Shown in pieces: positions 24,036 to 37,100 of a stretch of 64,000 bases of DNA (the stretch's first letter is position 1; the number at the start of each line of letters is the position of its first letter). The notes under the pieces were generated by a model. It did not search any database. It worked only from the letters and a program-made list of their open reading frames with translations, and had not been told where the DNA came from. The position numbers were made by a program, and so were the translations under genes. The stretch covers positions 1 to 64,000 of the forward strand of contig CAJQUW010005737.1 in the NCBI GenBank assembly GCA_907163375.1, read 5' to 3'. This stretch comes from Prostheceraeus crozeri. Lineage: Eukaryota > Platyhelminthes > Polycladida > Euryleptidae.

Positions 24036-24451
24036 CGTCTAATATTTTTTATGTTTTTAATAAAATTATTGGAAAGTATCCCCCACATCGCTGAGTATGG
24101 TTATCATGGACATACATTCATTTGATGACTCATCAATTGTCGCTTTCAAGCAGTCCCTTGATTATTTCTTTCGTCCTTATAGGAAATCATTATTTCAATC
24201 GTCAGTGCATTTGTGATTGAAATTATTAGCTAGTAGTTAGAATGGAACTTTTTTTTACCGTTGACGCATTCTGGTGAGTTAAACTTTGAAGATAGTAGAT
24301 GAAAAACAGTTGATTTGCTTCATAGATCGAACATTCAACTTAGCGGAAAATGAAAATGCACTGAAAACAGTTTTTAACAGTGCGGTTGATGTTAGGCCTA
24401 CATTCACTATGTAGAGATAAGTTATACCTAAAAGTAATCAAAACTCCCCTT

Positions 24452-24533
24452 TTCGGCGTCCTGCGCCATCATCCGGTCGATGTGTTGGATGGACCTTCCA
24501 TACATTCGACCGATTGAGGTGCTGGACGCCGAA
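24452..24533. repeat. Long imperfect hairpin
   Basis: TTCGGCGTCC at 24452 pairs with GGACGCCGAA ending at 24533, and CGGTCGATGT pairs with a CATTCGACCG nearer the loop. The arms are about 34 bases with a few mismatches. It is a compact foldback with no coding sense. Confidence 0.7.
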
Positions 24534-24539
24534 GGTCTT

Positions 24540-26215
24540 GTATCTGTAAATATTTGATCTTTTACTTTTATTATATCGACCCATAAACTGAAAAGAGGAG
24601 TTTTTGATTCCTTTTGTTAACTTTCTCAGAAAGATGATTTTCCCGTCTCTTGGTCACTACTTTTACTTTTTTTACGTTTTAGTATTATGTATTTCTTCTC
24701 ACATCTTGAGGTTTTATTTTAATTGTATGATTTTTAATGACCATCAAAGCCAATTTTGGTGTTCGGACGTAAATTTATTTTCGGCTGTCACCAAAAACTG
24801 TTCCGACCGACCGACACCAGGGATACGAGCCTATAATTAGAAGTTTCAGTCGAACCCAAAAGGGGGTATCAAGGGGATGGATTGTATCAAGGTTAATAGA
24901 TGATGTGAATTGCAGTTTTTTAGATAAATAATATTATGTATAATAGGCTGTCCGCAACCTTTTAAAAAAGCGATCACTTTGTTGTCTGTCCCGAAGAACA
25001 ATAGTAGATTAAACCTAGTGAGATGTCCTATTGGGCTCCTAAGATTTTTGTGTACAGACACTTGTCAACGGCGGAATGCTGTTGTAGGAGATGATCATGC
25101 GTCTGAGTGCTGATGTTGGGTCGTATTGATGACAATAAATTATTTTAAGCACTAATCCAGCTGTTTTGATGGATCTCACCATTTTCTTAAATTGTGGAGC
25201 GTTAAGATCTTATTTTTGAGACGGCGGCTCCCACCTTTAGGGTTGCTCAGGGTTTTAAGTGAGCCCAGGAATACGGGGACACCCGGGTTTTTACTTGATT
25301 ATATAACTGGTATTTACAGTCTTATGCATTATCGATTGATTATCAAGGTGACATTTATAGTGATTCTCGTTTCTCGAGTAGGCCGGAATATGAGATTTCA
25401 CCTGCTGCTCTCAGGTTTTCTTGAGCATTTTTGGACATATTTATTTCTTACAATGATCAAAAAATTTACCCATCTTTATTTTCTGATGCTTGCGACTTGG
25501 ACATAATTTTATGCAACCTTGGGTGCTGTTAGCTTGGCCACTTCGATGTTACTATTGGTTATAATGGGTAGGGGGAGACTGGGGGGTGACTTGGTGTGAC
25601 AACTGAAGGTCCTGAAGAAAACATTCATGCTAGGCTAGTATAAAAAAACTAAGTGGTTTTTTCCAGGACTTCTCCATTTCAGGCATTGATAATATCGCGA
25701 TACTGCTTAGTGTATATATCTCAGCGAGGATGAAGAAAAATTGCAGAAAATTCGTTCTTTTTTGGAGTTTTGATATAGACACTTCTAAGGGGCTGTATTA
25801 TATACTTGGAAGAGTTGAAGAACAGCATTCTGTCTGAAGTTCTATTCAGAATGAAGGACATCATTTGTGTGGTGGTATAACAAGGACTAAATGAAACCAG
25901 ATGTCACATGAGACGTAGGCATTCACTCAGAATAGGAGTTGGGGGTGTGTTGGCATATGGTTAGTATGCTTAGGTTGGAAATATATTTTAGCAGATTGTT
26001 AGAGTTGGCTTGCTATTTTGATATAGACCTTGCGCCTAAATGTAAAAGTCATTTTTTCTGTTTCAAATTTAGTGGCAGATCTGACCAGCTATAGGCCTTA
26101 CATTAGTGGAGATATGTTAGTGCTCTTTGAATGCTTATTGATAGCTTGCAGATGTAGTAGGGCCTCGAAGGAGGTGACAAGGGTCAACCTGAATAAAGAA
26201 TTAGAAGTTTACATG
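24540..26215. other. Unassigned AT-rich region
   Basis: No recognised gene, RNA or repeat. Short open frames lack motifs. Confidence 0.45.
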
Positions 26216-26218
26216 TTG

Positions 26219-26297
26219 GTGGGGGGGGGGAAGGGGAGGGGGGGAGGGGGGAGGGGGGGGGTAGGGGGGGGGGGGGGGTGGGGGGGGGGGGGGGCGG
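26219..26297 (+). repeat. Poly-G tract
   Basis: About 80 bases that are almost pure G with few interruptions. Many G-runs of four or more make G-quadruplex formation likely on the plus strand. It may also reflect sequencing or assembly difficulty. Confidence 0.9.
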
Positions 26298-26299
26298 GG

Positions 26300-28630
26300 T
26301 GGGATTACGGTTCATTTTCTCCATCTGACGGGAAAAGAGCACTTTTGAATGATGCATCATTTATAAGCGCTTGTTATCTGCTTTCGTCCCGCCATATAGT
26401 TAAGGTTAATGATACTAAGCCAACGTCCAAATGCTCCCAGACGTGAAGATCAATTAGAATTTTGTAATTTACTGCACCTGCGTATTATGTGTTGATTTAA
26501 TAAATCACAAAGAGTACGTATCTTCTCCTATGTGCGGTTGAAACAATTGATTTGTTTTGATTCAGATTATCACTCTTCTTTCCGGTGCTTTTACCATCTA
26601 TGCTTGTTGTTGGATAGATATCTATGCCGCCGTCATAGCGATAGCCATGAAGGTTGTTAAACTTCGGAATGAAGCAGGTTATATGCACTTTCAAATTTGA
26701 TCAAAGTTGATCATTATTTAGGCATAACCTATACTTGATTTAGAGACACAAACACCTTACTATGATAACGTCTCCCTATTTCCTCCTATACCAACTCACC
26801 CCACCTGACCCCGACTGTAAAAATGTTAAGTATGTGGATTCTATTGACCATTTATGAATGAGGCTTTAAGGAATGGTTAAGTACTAGTAGTGACATAGAG
26901 TGGTCACAGTGTTGACACTTCGCCTTCATTTATTAAGCAGTGACAGTGTTTTTGCAAAACATATGCCAAGTCACCCCTATACTATTTGGATAATAGATTG
27001 TTTTATATTGGTAGCTACTTGACTGGAATGTACTACATCGGTGGTTTCGAGCTCTTCGATGTTAATTCCAATCTTTTTTCACTCTACTGATTTTCATCAG
27101 TGCTGAAAACCGTTTTACTCACATCGCTGGGTAGTTGGACTGCTAGAGCGAAAATCATGTACGTCGACTTTTTCAAGCGCTGAAATGTGACCCTTAGAAG
27201 AATTTGAAAAGTAGCCTACTTCTTTCCTGATCAAGCAAATTTCATTGAAAAATTACGTTGCTATTATCATGCAACTAAGCAATCGCGCGTTGATTCCGTC
27301 GCATGAGTAATCGAGTGGAATCAATTAATGTGTCCCCGTTTAAAGATGTGATTTGTTAGTTCATGTTCTATTATCAAAACTTGTCAGATTGGTTTAACGT
27401 ATAAAGTAGGCTAATCCATAAGTGGGAGCGATTTTGAATATGAACTTTTAACTCAAATCTTCATTGCGTTCAGATGGGCCACGCTTTGTTCTCTGAGGGT
27501 ATGTTTACAACAAGTTAATAATGTTCAAACTATAAAAGATAAATTAAGCTCTGTGCGTAGGCTCAATGTCATAACATCAATTAGCGGACAACTTGAATGT
27601 TCCTATTTGTTAATGTTTTATGAATCGTCAACTTTCTATGTGTTCATCCAAGGCTAAAGCGCGAATGCATGACGTGATCCAAACTATGATGAGTTATGAC
27701 AATGAACTACGCATAGAGCTGTATTTATCTTTTAGCGTTTGGGTATTAATCACCTGTTGTACATACCCAGAGATACAAGTGGGCTATATGAAAACAAACT
27801 AAAAGTTTGACGTAAAATATGCGAATGGCATCTAGTTAACTATTGATCAACTAATCATAGTTCCGAGACTAAACATGAATTTGTAAATGAATACATTGCA
27901 ATTGACCTTCAAATTATGGCTCTTAAGGGATTCAGTTCTTTAAAAAAAAATCAAGCAAGGCACTATGATACAAATAGCTGTTGATGCATTAGTCTACTTT
28001 CTTAGATGAACAAAAAAAAGCGAAATTCAAATTATAAAATCGCTTTTCCTTTTTATCCGATGTGACCGTGTCTTGGTGCAGGAAATGATTTTTGTTGTGC
28101 GTGCACTGCCACAATTGCATAGGACAATAAGCGAACACGATTACTGTTTTGGTTGAAAATAAACGAAGTCGCTGAATGCAGACGTTTCAGATCCAAATTT
28201 AGATTAAAATAGCTAAATTAATTTATAATGCTGAAAATCTCCTCTTCCCCGTAGGGGTGTTACTTGTGTTGGAATCTTTTTCTCACGCTTAATCGGTATT
28301 CCTGGTATCGGGATGTGCACTGTGTTTGGTTAGAAAAATCCCACGAAATCTACAAAAATACAACATTCGATAAAATATCCAATTTTTGTTTAAAACTTAT
28401 GTGTTATCGGGCTTCGAAACTCAAGTCCGGGTCTGACGGAGGGACATCTTTTAGTCCGCGTGCGGACTCAGTCCCCGATATTTTTCAACGTTGGGCTCAA
28501 TCCAGTACGTCTTGGTGACAACCCTAGTGCTTTCCCGAGCTCTGGATTTAGGTATTTATAGGAGATTGGATGGCGTTGTGTTCCCTGTCGGTTGAGATAC
28601 AAAGGACTTCTTGAAACAATCTAAGGTTGT
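26300..28630. other. Unassigned AT-rich region
   Basis: No gene or repeat recognised. The frame at 28264-28518, just before the LINE fragment, has no clear RT motif; it may be degraded LINE sequence. Confidence 0.4.
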
Positions 28631-28635
28631 AGATG

Positions 28636-29530
28636 TGGACCTAGTTCTATTATCAAACTTCCTTTCTGGTAAACGAGGCCTATGTGGAGTCTCATGTCAA
28701 AGCAACATTCACTAAAATATGCAGATGATCTTACATTAATTTTATCGATCAGACCAGATTCATCAATTGTACGCGATATTAATGTTGAAACTGAACACGT
28801 GCAGAGTTGGTGTGAAATGAATTGTTTATCGCTAAACATGATGAAATCGAAGTTACTTTTTTGTTCTAGAAGCATGAATGTTGATTTTTTGGTGTACTAC
28901 AGTTTTCGTGTTGAAATAATGGTTGAATGCGTTTCCATTCTGGGTGTTACCAATAACTAGTGACCTTAGTGTGGAATTGTCATGTTTGTAATTGCTGAAA
29001 AGTGTAACAGCCGTTTTTATGTATTTGCGAAACTTTGGCCTTATGTAAGCACTGACGAACTGCACATGTTATACTCTGCATATATACGCTCACCGCTCGA
29101 GTATGTTTGTCCCATATTTGTTGGTCTGAGTAAAACGCTCTCTTCCAAATTAGAATCTATCGATAAACGTGCTCACCGAATTATTTACGGAAACAAACCA
29201 CGCCAGTGTCGATGCTGCAAAGGTGAACTGGAGAAGCGACGGCATGAGCTCAGTATCAGTGTTTACAAGCGAATTGAAACTGACAGAAATCATATCCTAA
29301 ATCCTATAATTCCCCGAAGACTTCCGCGATCTTGTGTACCATCAATCCCCTCTTGCAGAACTGAAAAGACCCGCAGATCTTTCCTACCATATACCGCTTG
29401 CCTCCTGAGTAACCTAACCGATCTTTAACTCAAAAAGCTTCTTGTAATTTCTTTATGTCCTTTGATTTGTGATATATATTTGATTGTCATTTACACTGAA
29501 ATATACGCCTTACTTACTTACTTACTTACT
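28636..29530 (+). pseudogene. CR1/L2-like LINE 3' fragment with (CTTA)n tail
   Basis: The plus strand encodes the end of a reverse transcriptase. KYADDLTLIL near 28717 is the catalytic box, then WCEMNCLSLNMMKSK and an ILGV block. After a frame change, frame 28982-29428 gives YVCPIFVGL and IDKRAHRIIYG, ending in a basic tail with a stop near 29426. The element ends in a CTTA microsatellite at about 29509-29530, as CR1-group LINEs do. It is 5' truncated, with at least one frameshift and one stop. It resembles the fragment at 1164-1514. Confidence 0.75.
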
Positions 29531-29534
29531 ATAT

Positions 29535-30925
29535 AACTCATAATCTAGCGTCAATATGTCATTCTTCGAAATAGGTCGAGTTATAAAGTACCGGTATCAA
29601 TGTATTTTTCAATAGCTATCCAAAAACGTTTTTTGTATGCATATGTACTTTCTTGCTAGTTAGCAGTATTACTGACTGCTGCTGCTTTTGGCCGATGCTC
29701 CATCGGAGCGTGAGGATCATTACATGTTCAGCTTTTGCCATTCATTTCAATATTTTCTAGCTTGGATAATATCAACGGATGACAGATTGGAATCTTCTCC
29801 GTCAATCACCCACCTAATATTTTGATTTTGAGAAAATTGCGTAATAGTGGCGTAGGTCTAACGAAAAATAACCATAGATTCCTTAACGATATGCACCTCC
29901 TTTGATATCGCATTCAAAATGGCAGTTTTTGTTTACTTTATAGCTTGTCTACCGTCCACTATTACGGTTGGTTACAAGTTATTCTCGTACTTTTTCCTAT
30001 ATCAAGTCGAACTTTTTAGCGAAGCTTTTTATGTATTAATTGACAATTGCCTATCGATGCTGCAATTTCGAAGACTTGTTCGTGTCTTGTTTAGAAACAC
30101 ATGAGTACTTTAATGTCCTTCAGCTTGAGTATTTAACGTAAGTTTTTTTTGATCAGAAAAATTGCAGTGTCTACAATCCGGAAAAGCCGGGAATCTCAAC
30201 AGGTCCATGGAAAACCAGGTAACCCTCCTTTAATTGTTATGGGACCCCAGGAAATTTTAGTAATCCTGGCTAATTACAAAGCATAGCAGACTAGTTGGGA
30301 CAAAAAAATTATAAACTTCTACATTGTTGTTGCTTTGATTAGTAACTATATAATGAAAATGTGACATTACCAAGTCATTGAGGATGACTAAATGTAGGCA
30401 TTAGATTGTCGTCGGCCAATTATTTTCCAGATGTTGCAATTTTCGCTCACAAAACTAACGTGTGTGTATTGCATGTCTTCTACTTAATTTTTTGTCTCAA
30501 GTTTGTTACTTTTTCAGTTGTTTGAGGTGTACAGATTTGAATATTTATTTTCGAAAAACATGTTAAATTAGTAACATATTCGTTCTCTTGGAAAGTCGGT
30601 GAATAAGAAGAAGCGTGTTCAATAATTGATCGCATAGTGCCAGCAATTCCTGGGCGCAAAAGGATTTCTAATCATAGAGTGAGAGAGATGGCACAAAATG
30701 AATGGCCATTATGGGGAAAGAGCACAAGACATCCAGGAAGATGGTTTGGAACAAACACCTATTCCCTTATGCAACACCATTACTTAACCTTTTGTTCTCC
30801 CACAATCCACCATACCATGATCATGGACTTTTTTTCGTCCACCGTAACACTACTTATTTACTCACTACACCGTCAAACACCACCGTTTGCACATAACGTT
30901 TCTGTTTGCACTTTTTTTATTCACT
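29535..30925. promoter_or_regulatory. 5' flank of the SH3BP5-like gene
   Basis: Upstream sequence of the first coding exon. I see no clear TATA box, CpG-rich promoter or non-coding exon. The open frame at 30637-31032 overlaps exon 1 in another frame and is probably a shadow. The promoter is therefore only inferred to lie here or further upstream. Confidence 0.2.
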
Positions 30926-31159
30926 ATGGAACGGATGAGCGAAGAGCGATTTCACCCGTCAGATGTTTTATGGGAAAGTTCACGAAAGGAGACCCCAGAG
31001 GAAACCACGGATGGATGGTTGGCAGCAACTGAGAGCGGGAAACACAACATTCATCTGCCGAAATTGACTAGCCTGGCAAGAGAACGTCATATCATGGAAG
31101 AGTTATCGGCACGCACTATGGAAACCTTTGCCTGTTCTTTATCAGACGGGATTAGTCAA
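30926..31159 (+). CDS. SH3BP5-like exon 1 (start)
   Basis: 78 codons from ATG at 30926, which has A at -3 and G at +4 (a good start context), to CAA at 31159. I placed the donor at CAA|GTAAAG, because it leaves phase 0 and exon 2 begins in phase 0. The stronger-looking GTAAGT at 31165 would break the frame. The end, DGISQ, followed by exon 2 IHMEKMN, aligns position by position with the family DPRIQ-x-x-LEKLN block. The rest of the exon is hydrophilic and not conserved, as in other family members. Confidence 0.6.
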
Positions 31160-34100
31160 GTAAAGTAAGTAGTGCCGCGTAAGCCAAACTTCAGTGTGAA
31201 TTCACTAAATGCTGTCGAATCAATCTTAGGGAAGAGGCGGCTGGGCACGATGCTGAAATTTTGTGAAACTACATGAACACCCCCCCCCCCCGACTTTTAC
31301 TAAAATGGTGACTCCTAGGATTGTCAGTGTCTGAACAAATGCTAACTATTTAGATATGTCAGATGGACCGTCCGTATATTCGAAAACAGTTAAAATTGCC
31401 ATTAATTACAAGCCTAACAGGATTGGGGTCAAACACAAATGGTGTGAGAATAATAATCAATGGAAAATGAGAGTGAATTTTCATAGAAGTTGAAGGATCC
31501 GGACTGGTTGTCGGAATCGTTTGTCCTCGATATGAGCTGTGTGCCATTTCCTGGCTCAACTGTAACTTGCGTTGACGTCTGTGATGCAATCTGATCCATT
31601 CTCTCCTTGCCTTTTTCCATTCATAGTCCCCTTCTCATTCGAAGCCAGCGAAGTGGAAAAGTTGCTACTTTAAGCAACCCAAACAAATCACCAGGAAACG
31701 GGTGGGATCGCGTCAATTCTTTGGAATGAAAACTGTCTATTTCCTCAATTAATCGAATTTTTAATGGATGTTTCTCTCTGCAATTAATGCGATAAATGCG
31801 TTGTCTTAGTTATCAGTGCATTTTTTTCCAATGCAAGAAAGGTTTATCATGTATATATGCGTGACAATAAGATCTCGACACTTAGAATTTTTACTGGACC
31901 CATCACTTATCTAGATACATTAAAAACAGGGGGTTTTGTACGAATTTAATCGAGCCGATTAATTGACACTGCAGAGTGATATTCGGTATTTTATTGCTCG
32001 GATATACAGTTAGTGGACTTTGAAGATTTTTGATGATTTTCATTTAAATTTGGTGAGTGTTCAAAGACCAAGATTTCAAACTATTTTAGATATACTACAC
32101 TCTAATGTACATTGTGCATTGATCCACTAATCTAATTTCAAATGACTTCTTTGTATCATTCCAATGATTGAAAGCAACGGGATTCTCCTTGGAGTAGATT
32201 TTCATTAAGGATGTGAATGCTGGCAAAAGAGGTTGTTCTCGCAAATGATCATGTATGAGAACGTGTGCTCGGTATTTTTTTCGCCGAGCCTGGGTAGAAT
32301 AGAAGATCCCAGAAGGGCGGGTTTTCGGTCCGGATCCGTCAGCCAGTTCTTTGATAAGGCCCGAACTCTTGGTTCCCGGTGCAGATTTTAATCTTGTGCA
32401 CAGCCCCGTTTCTGATTTGAATTAGTAGCATTTGAATATATGCGCAAGATTATGATCGGAACAATCAACTTATTATATTTTTGCAGTATCAAGATTCACT
32501 CAAATGTCTTCATGCTCGAACAAAGGCATTATGAGCATTTCAAAAGCTAATGTAGATAGCACCAACTGAATGCAATCTTTGATTGTATATATGCAAGTGA
32601 ACATCCACATTTTCATATTCTTAGATGCTAACGTATTTCTTAATTTGAAACATGCAAACGCGTGCCTCCCTTTCAACCGTAATTATGACTCGACTGCCAG
32701 GAAATGCCCATGTTATCAATAAATTATTCGGCAGCAAAATGCTTGAAAATTTGTCATTCTCGAAGAAATAATGATTTTAGCGTTCGCCATATAGAACATG
32801 ATTGTAAATCGCACAAATTATACTCAATTTGCACATCAACGCAATCATGTTATTGTATATATCAAGTTTTAGAGGAAGGCAAGAAAATAACCGTAAGAAC
32901 GAACGGCTGATGTGTTTTCCAAAACTCCAGGCCCAGGGATCGGTTTCACTCTGGAAGAAGCAGTGATTTCAACTTTTCACAAGCAAATGATAAAAATTCA
33001 AAATTGTTCAACTCTGCGTAGGACTAGACTAGCATCGCAAAGCTTTTTGCATAGAACATTCAGGACCTGTTTTGCCTTTTATTTGGTGCACTTTATTATT
33101 ATTAAGTTTCCTTTAGATAAATCCGTACTTTCAGGAGATGGAAAACGTCGATTTTAGATGAATTTAAAAGAAATAATCGGCTGCCTTTTACTGATTAATC
33201 GGTAATCGGGCGATTATCAAGATCACTAATCGGTGCACCCCTATTTAAAATTGTGAAAAAACATTTCATGCATCTAGTCCACCCTTTAATATCGTAAGCT
33301 CTTATTCTATTGCTCTTAGATTCACACAGAACATCCATCTCTCTAACCAGAGCTGGAAAAATTCCACTGAAATTTTTTAATTCCAATTCCAATTCCAGAG
33401 CAGAAATTTTAATTCCAATTCCATAATGAGATTCAATTCCGAATTCCGATAGTTGCATGACGCGTATATGTTAATGTATCTAAAGCTTCCTCGCTTCAAT
33501 CTAACCCATGTACCCGTATCCTATCCTCGCTATTCCTGTGTGCCGTTCCCTGCGTCGTTCCTATGTGCGTTCTCATGTTCATAGTTCATATTTCTTGTGT
33601 ACATGTACATGTATATATGTAGCCGGTCAGCCTACGCCATTTTCGACTATTCACTTATCTGAGAAATTATTGTCGGTGAAGAAGCTTTCAATGTGTTTAT
33701 TCGACAAAAGCGCTAGGTTTCTTAACCGTATGAAGATCATCCTATAATTAGAATTTTTTCTATTGAATTCTTGAGATATTCTTACAACCAGTGCACCGCC
33801 CACATTCAATTATGACTTTGTGGACCAATTTTTAATTCGAATTTTGAAAAATAGTTGTTAATGACTGCTGCAAATCGACACAATATACCAACCCAGGGAA
33901 TAGTAGGCTATACCACATGAAACAATGCCACCATCTCACTTAATATTATCTTCAGATCCTGCATTAATTTGCTGCCAACAACTTCCACAACCAACTTGGC
34001 AAATAGTTTGACTATGATACAATGTTTTAGATCGAATCTGATCTACAAACCATAAATTTTTCCATGTGCCATCATTGTACATAGGCAAGATATCAAACTT

Positions 34101-37100
34101 CCATTCTAGTGTACTATTATCTACTTCTATGAGGGAGAGAGAGAGATGCGAATAAATCTATTAATAAACTGACAGAAGAAAGAAATTCAATGTGCGAATA
34201 ACGTGATTGTTGATGAAAGAAAAAACGACGATAAAAATGATATCATGAAAACTGATTAATGGTCCATGTTAAAAAAGGAGATTAAAAATTCCGTGATAAG
34301 AACGAAATGTGGTCGGGTCGAAAGCTAACGAGCAGAGATTAAAGGAAACTCTTTCAATTTTCAAAAGAAAGTGGATTTATCGTCAAGTCTCAAAAATTTG
34401 CACAAATTAGAGACGATGAGAAATTGAAACAACAACAACTACCAACAACAACACATACGACATCTTCAGTAGCTGTTAGAAGAACTCCGGGCTCTCTCGG
34501 TGAAACTTGACTACAGAAGTAACAACTACAACTGCCTACCAGCGAACAACAACACAGTAGAGTATGCGACAACACATCAACGAGCGCGATTGAAGATTGA
34601 CGGTATAAGTGACACTGATATTCATGATATTTATGATATTATTTTGGTATAAGTGAGTCCGATCGAATTGAAGTGAATTCAACATCAAGAAGTGAACTGC
34701 AAGTTTAAAGTTTTTCTTTTATCGTTGAGTATCGTATTTGTATAACTACAGTCTTGAAAATTAATATTGTCAATTGTTGTGATTGGAAGTTGAATAATAT
34801 TTCATGTCATTGCCATTTTAATTGAATCATTAATTATTAGAATAATTTGTTGACACTGTCTATATTGTGATTTGAACTGACAGGCTGCCCTTTAATGAGG
34901 GTTAATTTTCCTCTTTCCAAACCGATTGTTTTTCGTGTGTACAACAATTAAGTTAATCTCCAATTTTTGTGCTTATCCAATCAATAACTAAATTCAACAA
35001 TTGTTTTATTTTGATTAATTATCTTACATGATAAATAACTAAATAACAGATTGAACAAATATGATTATCTTTTCATTGTTTGCTTAATTGCTGAATTAAC
35101 ATTGTCCGGTGGCTGTAGGCCCATCAAAGTCACAATTAGCACCCTTTATTCAACAATAGAATAAAGCTAGCTCTGTCGATCTATCTCTCTCTCTCTCTTA
35201 TCTCTGCGTGCAGTTAACACAACGGCCGAATACTGTGATTTCAATTTTTGTACAAATAGATTTATCACAGGTCTATCGAAAAAGTGGAATTGAGGTTTAT
35301 CAAGGTCAATTCCAATTCCAGTAGATTTAAATATCGTCAATTCCAATTCCGACGAAAAATGGAATTAATTCCAATTCCGACTTTTCCAACTCTGTCTCTA
35401 ACTAAATGTATTTCAAATAACTCGAATGAATAAAGTTCCGATTGTTTTACCAACCTTGTTCTTACAGCTACGTACGATGCATTCAATTCTTTACCTACGT
35501 TGCATGCCACTGTCAGAGCGCATTATTCCAATGGCCAGACCTTCTACAAACCCATCTTATTATGGAGGAGTTGCGATGTGTCAAAAAGACAGCTAAATTT
35601 GCAATAATGCGATGCTTAGACTTATCCAAACGTTGATCCTGTGAACGATAGCTTCAAATGATTATGTTAGAAAGTAAAGACGAGCGATCCTACCCGACCC
35701 GAAACCCTAACCCGAATGCTGGGGTTCGGGTAGAGCAATTGAGAACTCGGGTCGGGTAGAATTATCTCTTCTGTCTAAAACCCGAAATAACCCGAACTCG
35801 GGTTTTTTTCGGGTTAGAGCATACAAATTTTAAAAGTGTTTAGAACTTCAAAAATTATTTTCTGTGAGGTTAGTACTGTTTCATGTGTACCTGTAGTTTA
35901 ATGAAGTTTTTCAAGAAATTGTGGCTTATCACATTATTCTCATTGCGAATTATTGATCTAATGAAATACTTTGCGCTACATATTTTGCTTCTAAAACAAC
36001 GAAAGATCATTATTAAATTAATTGAATCTGTTCTTGTGGTCTCTAAAGGCCTCATTCTCATAATGACATGTAGATCGTGGCTCGCAGGATGGACGGAAAG
36101 AAATGAAATTTACTTTGAGATAAGCTTTACATAGGAACGGAAGCTTAACTATACATCAAATATTATATAATTGAAATTTTAGCATCTATCTGCAGAATTA
36201 TGTTGTTACATGTAGTGATGCAGATTAGCTGCTCGGACCTTGACATCTTCATTAACAATGAGAGTCAAAGTGTCTTAATCAGAGTTTTGAAGGAGTATGC
36301 TGCAACACCTACAATATATCGCAGTGTTGCCACAGCGGCGGAATTTTCCGCCGTGGCGGAATCGGCGGAATTCTTGGAATTTGAGAATTCCGCCGGTCCT
36401 ATTTTTTTATCATTCGGCGCAAGCTTAATTATCCTACAGGTAGCAAACGCAGATGCGGATTTTCAGCTTCTTGTCCGTGTCAACTTGCATGATGTTCCTA
36501 CAGTATTGGAACGTTTCAATCACAGATACCCGCTTCACACCTCGTCATGATTTAGCGATTTAACCATTAGATTTTCAATCTCTCAGAAATTACTTCTAAA
36601 ATCAAAACTTCTTAATGTTGTCTAGACTGTGTCATATGTGTTAACGAATCAAAGCCTGAGAGATCCTCGAAAAAATCAAAGCAATGGCATCACGTTTATT
36701 GGTGATTTCATCGGTCAGTTTGTGTTTGGATTCCTGTTACCAGTGATTTTTCTTGTTGTTTTATTGACTTACGAAACTATTTCCTCTGGGATTCACTATG
36801 TCGTTATCCGATCGTCTGCGCTTGTGCGTACTTGTGTTTGCTTTTTTATAGTACGTCTTCAATCAGGACTTCCTGATCGTTAACAGGATGAACACATACT
36901 TGTACTTAATTTGATACAATTGATCAAAATACGTACTTAAAATAGTACACTGTAATTCCTTTGCTCAAGGATACTGATTCCTAGAGATAAGAACACTGAT
37001 GGTCTGTTTCTTTTCAAAATTTAATGTTGCCACTACAGCCTTTCGACCATCATCATCACTCAGTCTGAGTATTAACGTAATTCTCTCTTTTTGTCTTAAG

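Noticed and set aside
26030-26446. Glycine-rich protein
   Set aside because: The glycine stretch comes only from the poly-G tract.
31165-31170. Strong GTAAGT donor for exon 1 of the Sab-like gene
   Set aside because: It would leave a phase that does not match exon 2; the GTAAAG five bases upstream fits.
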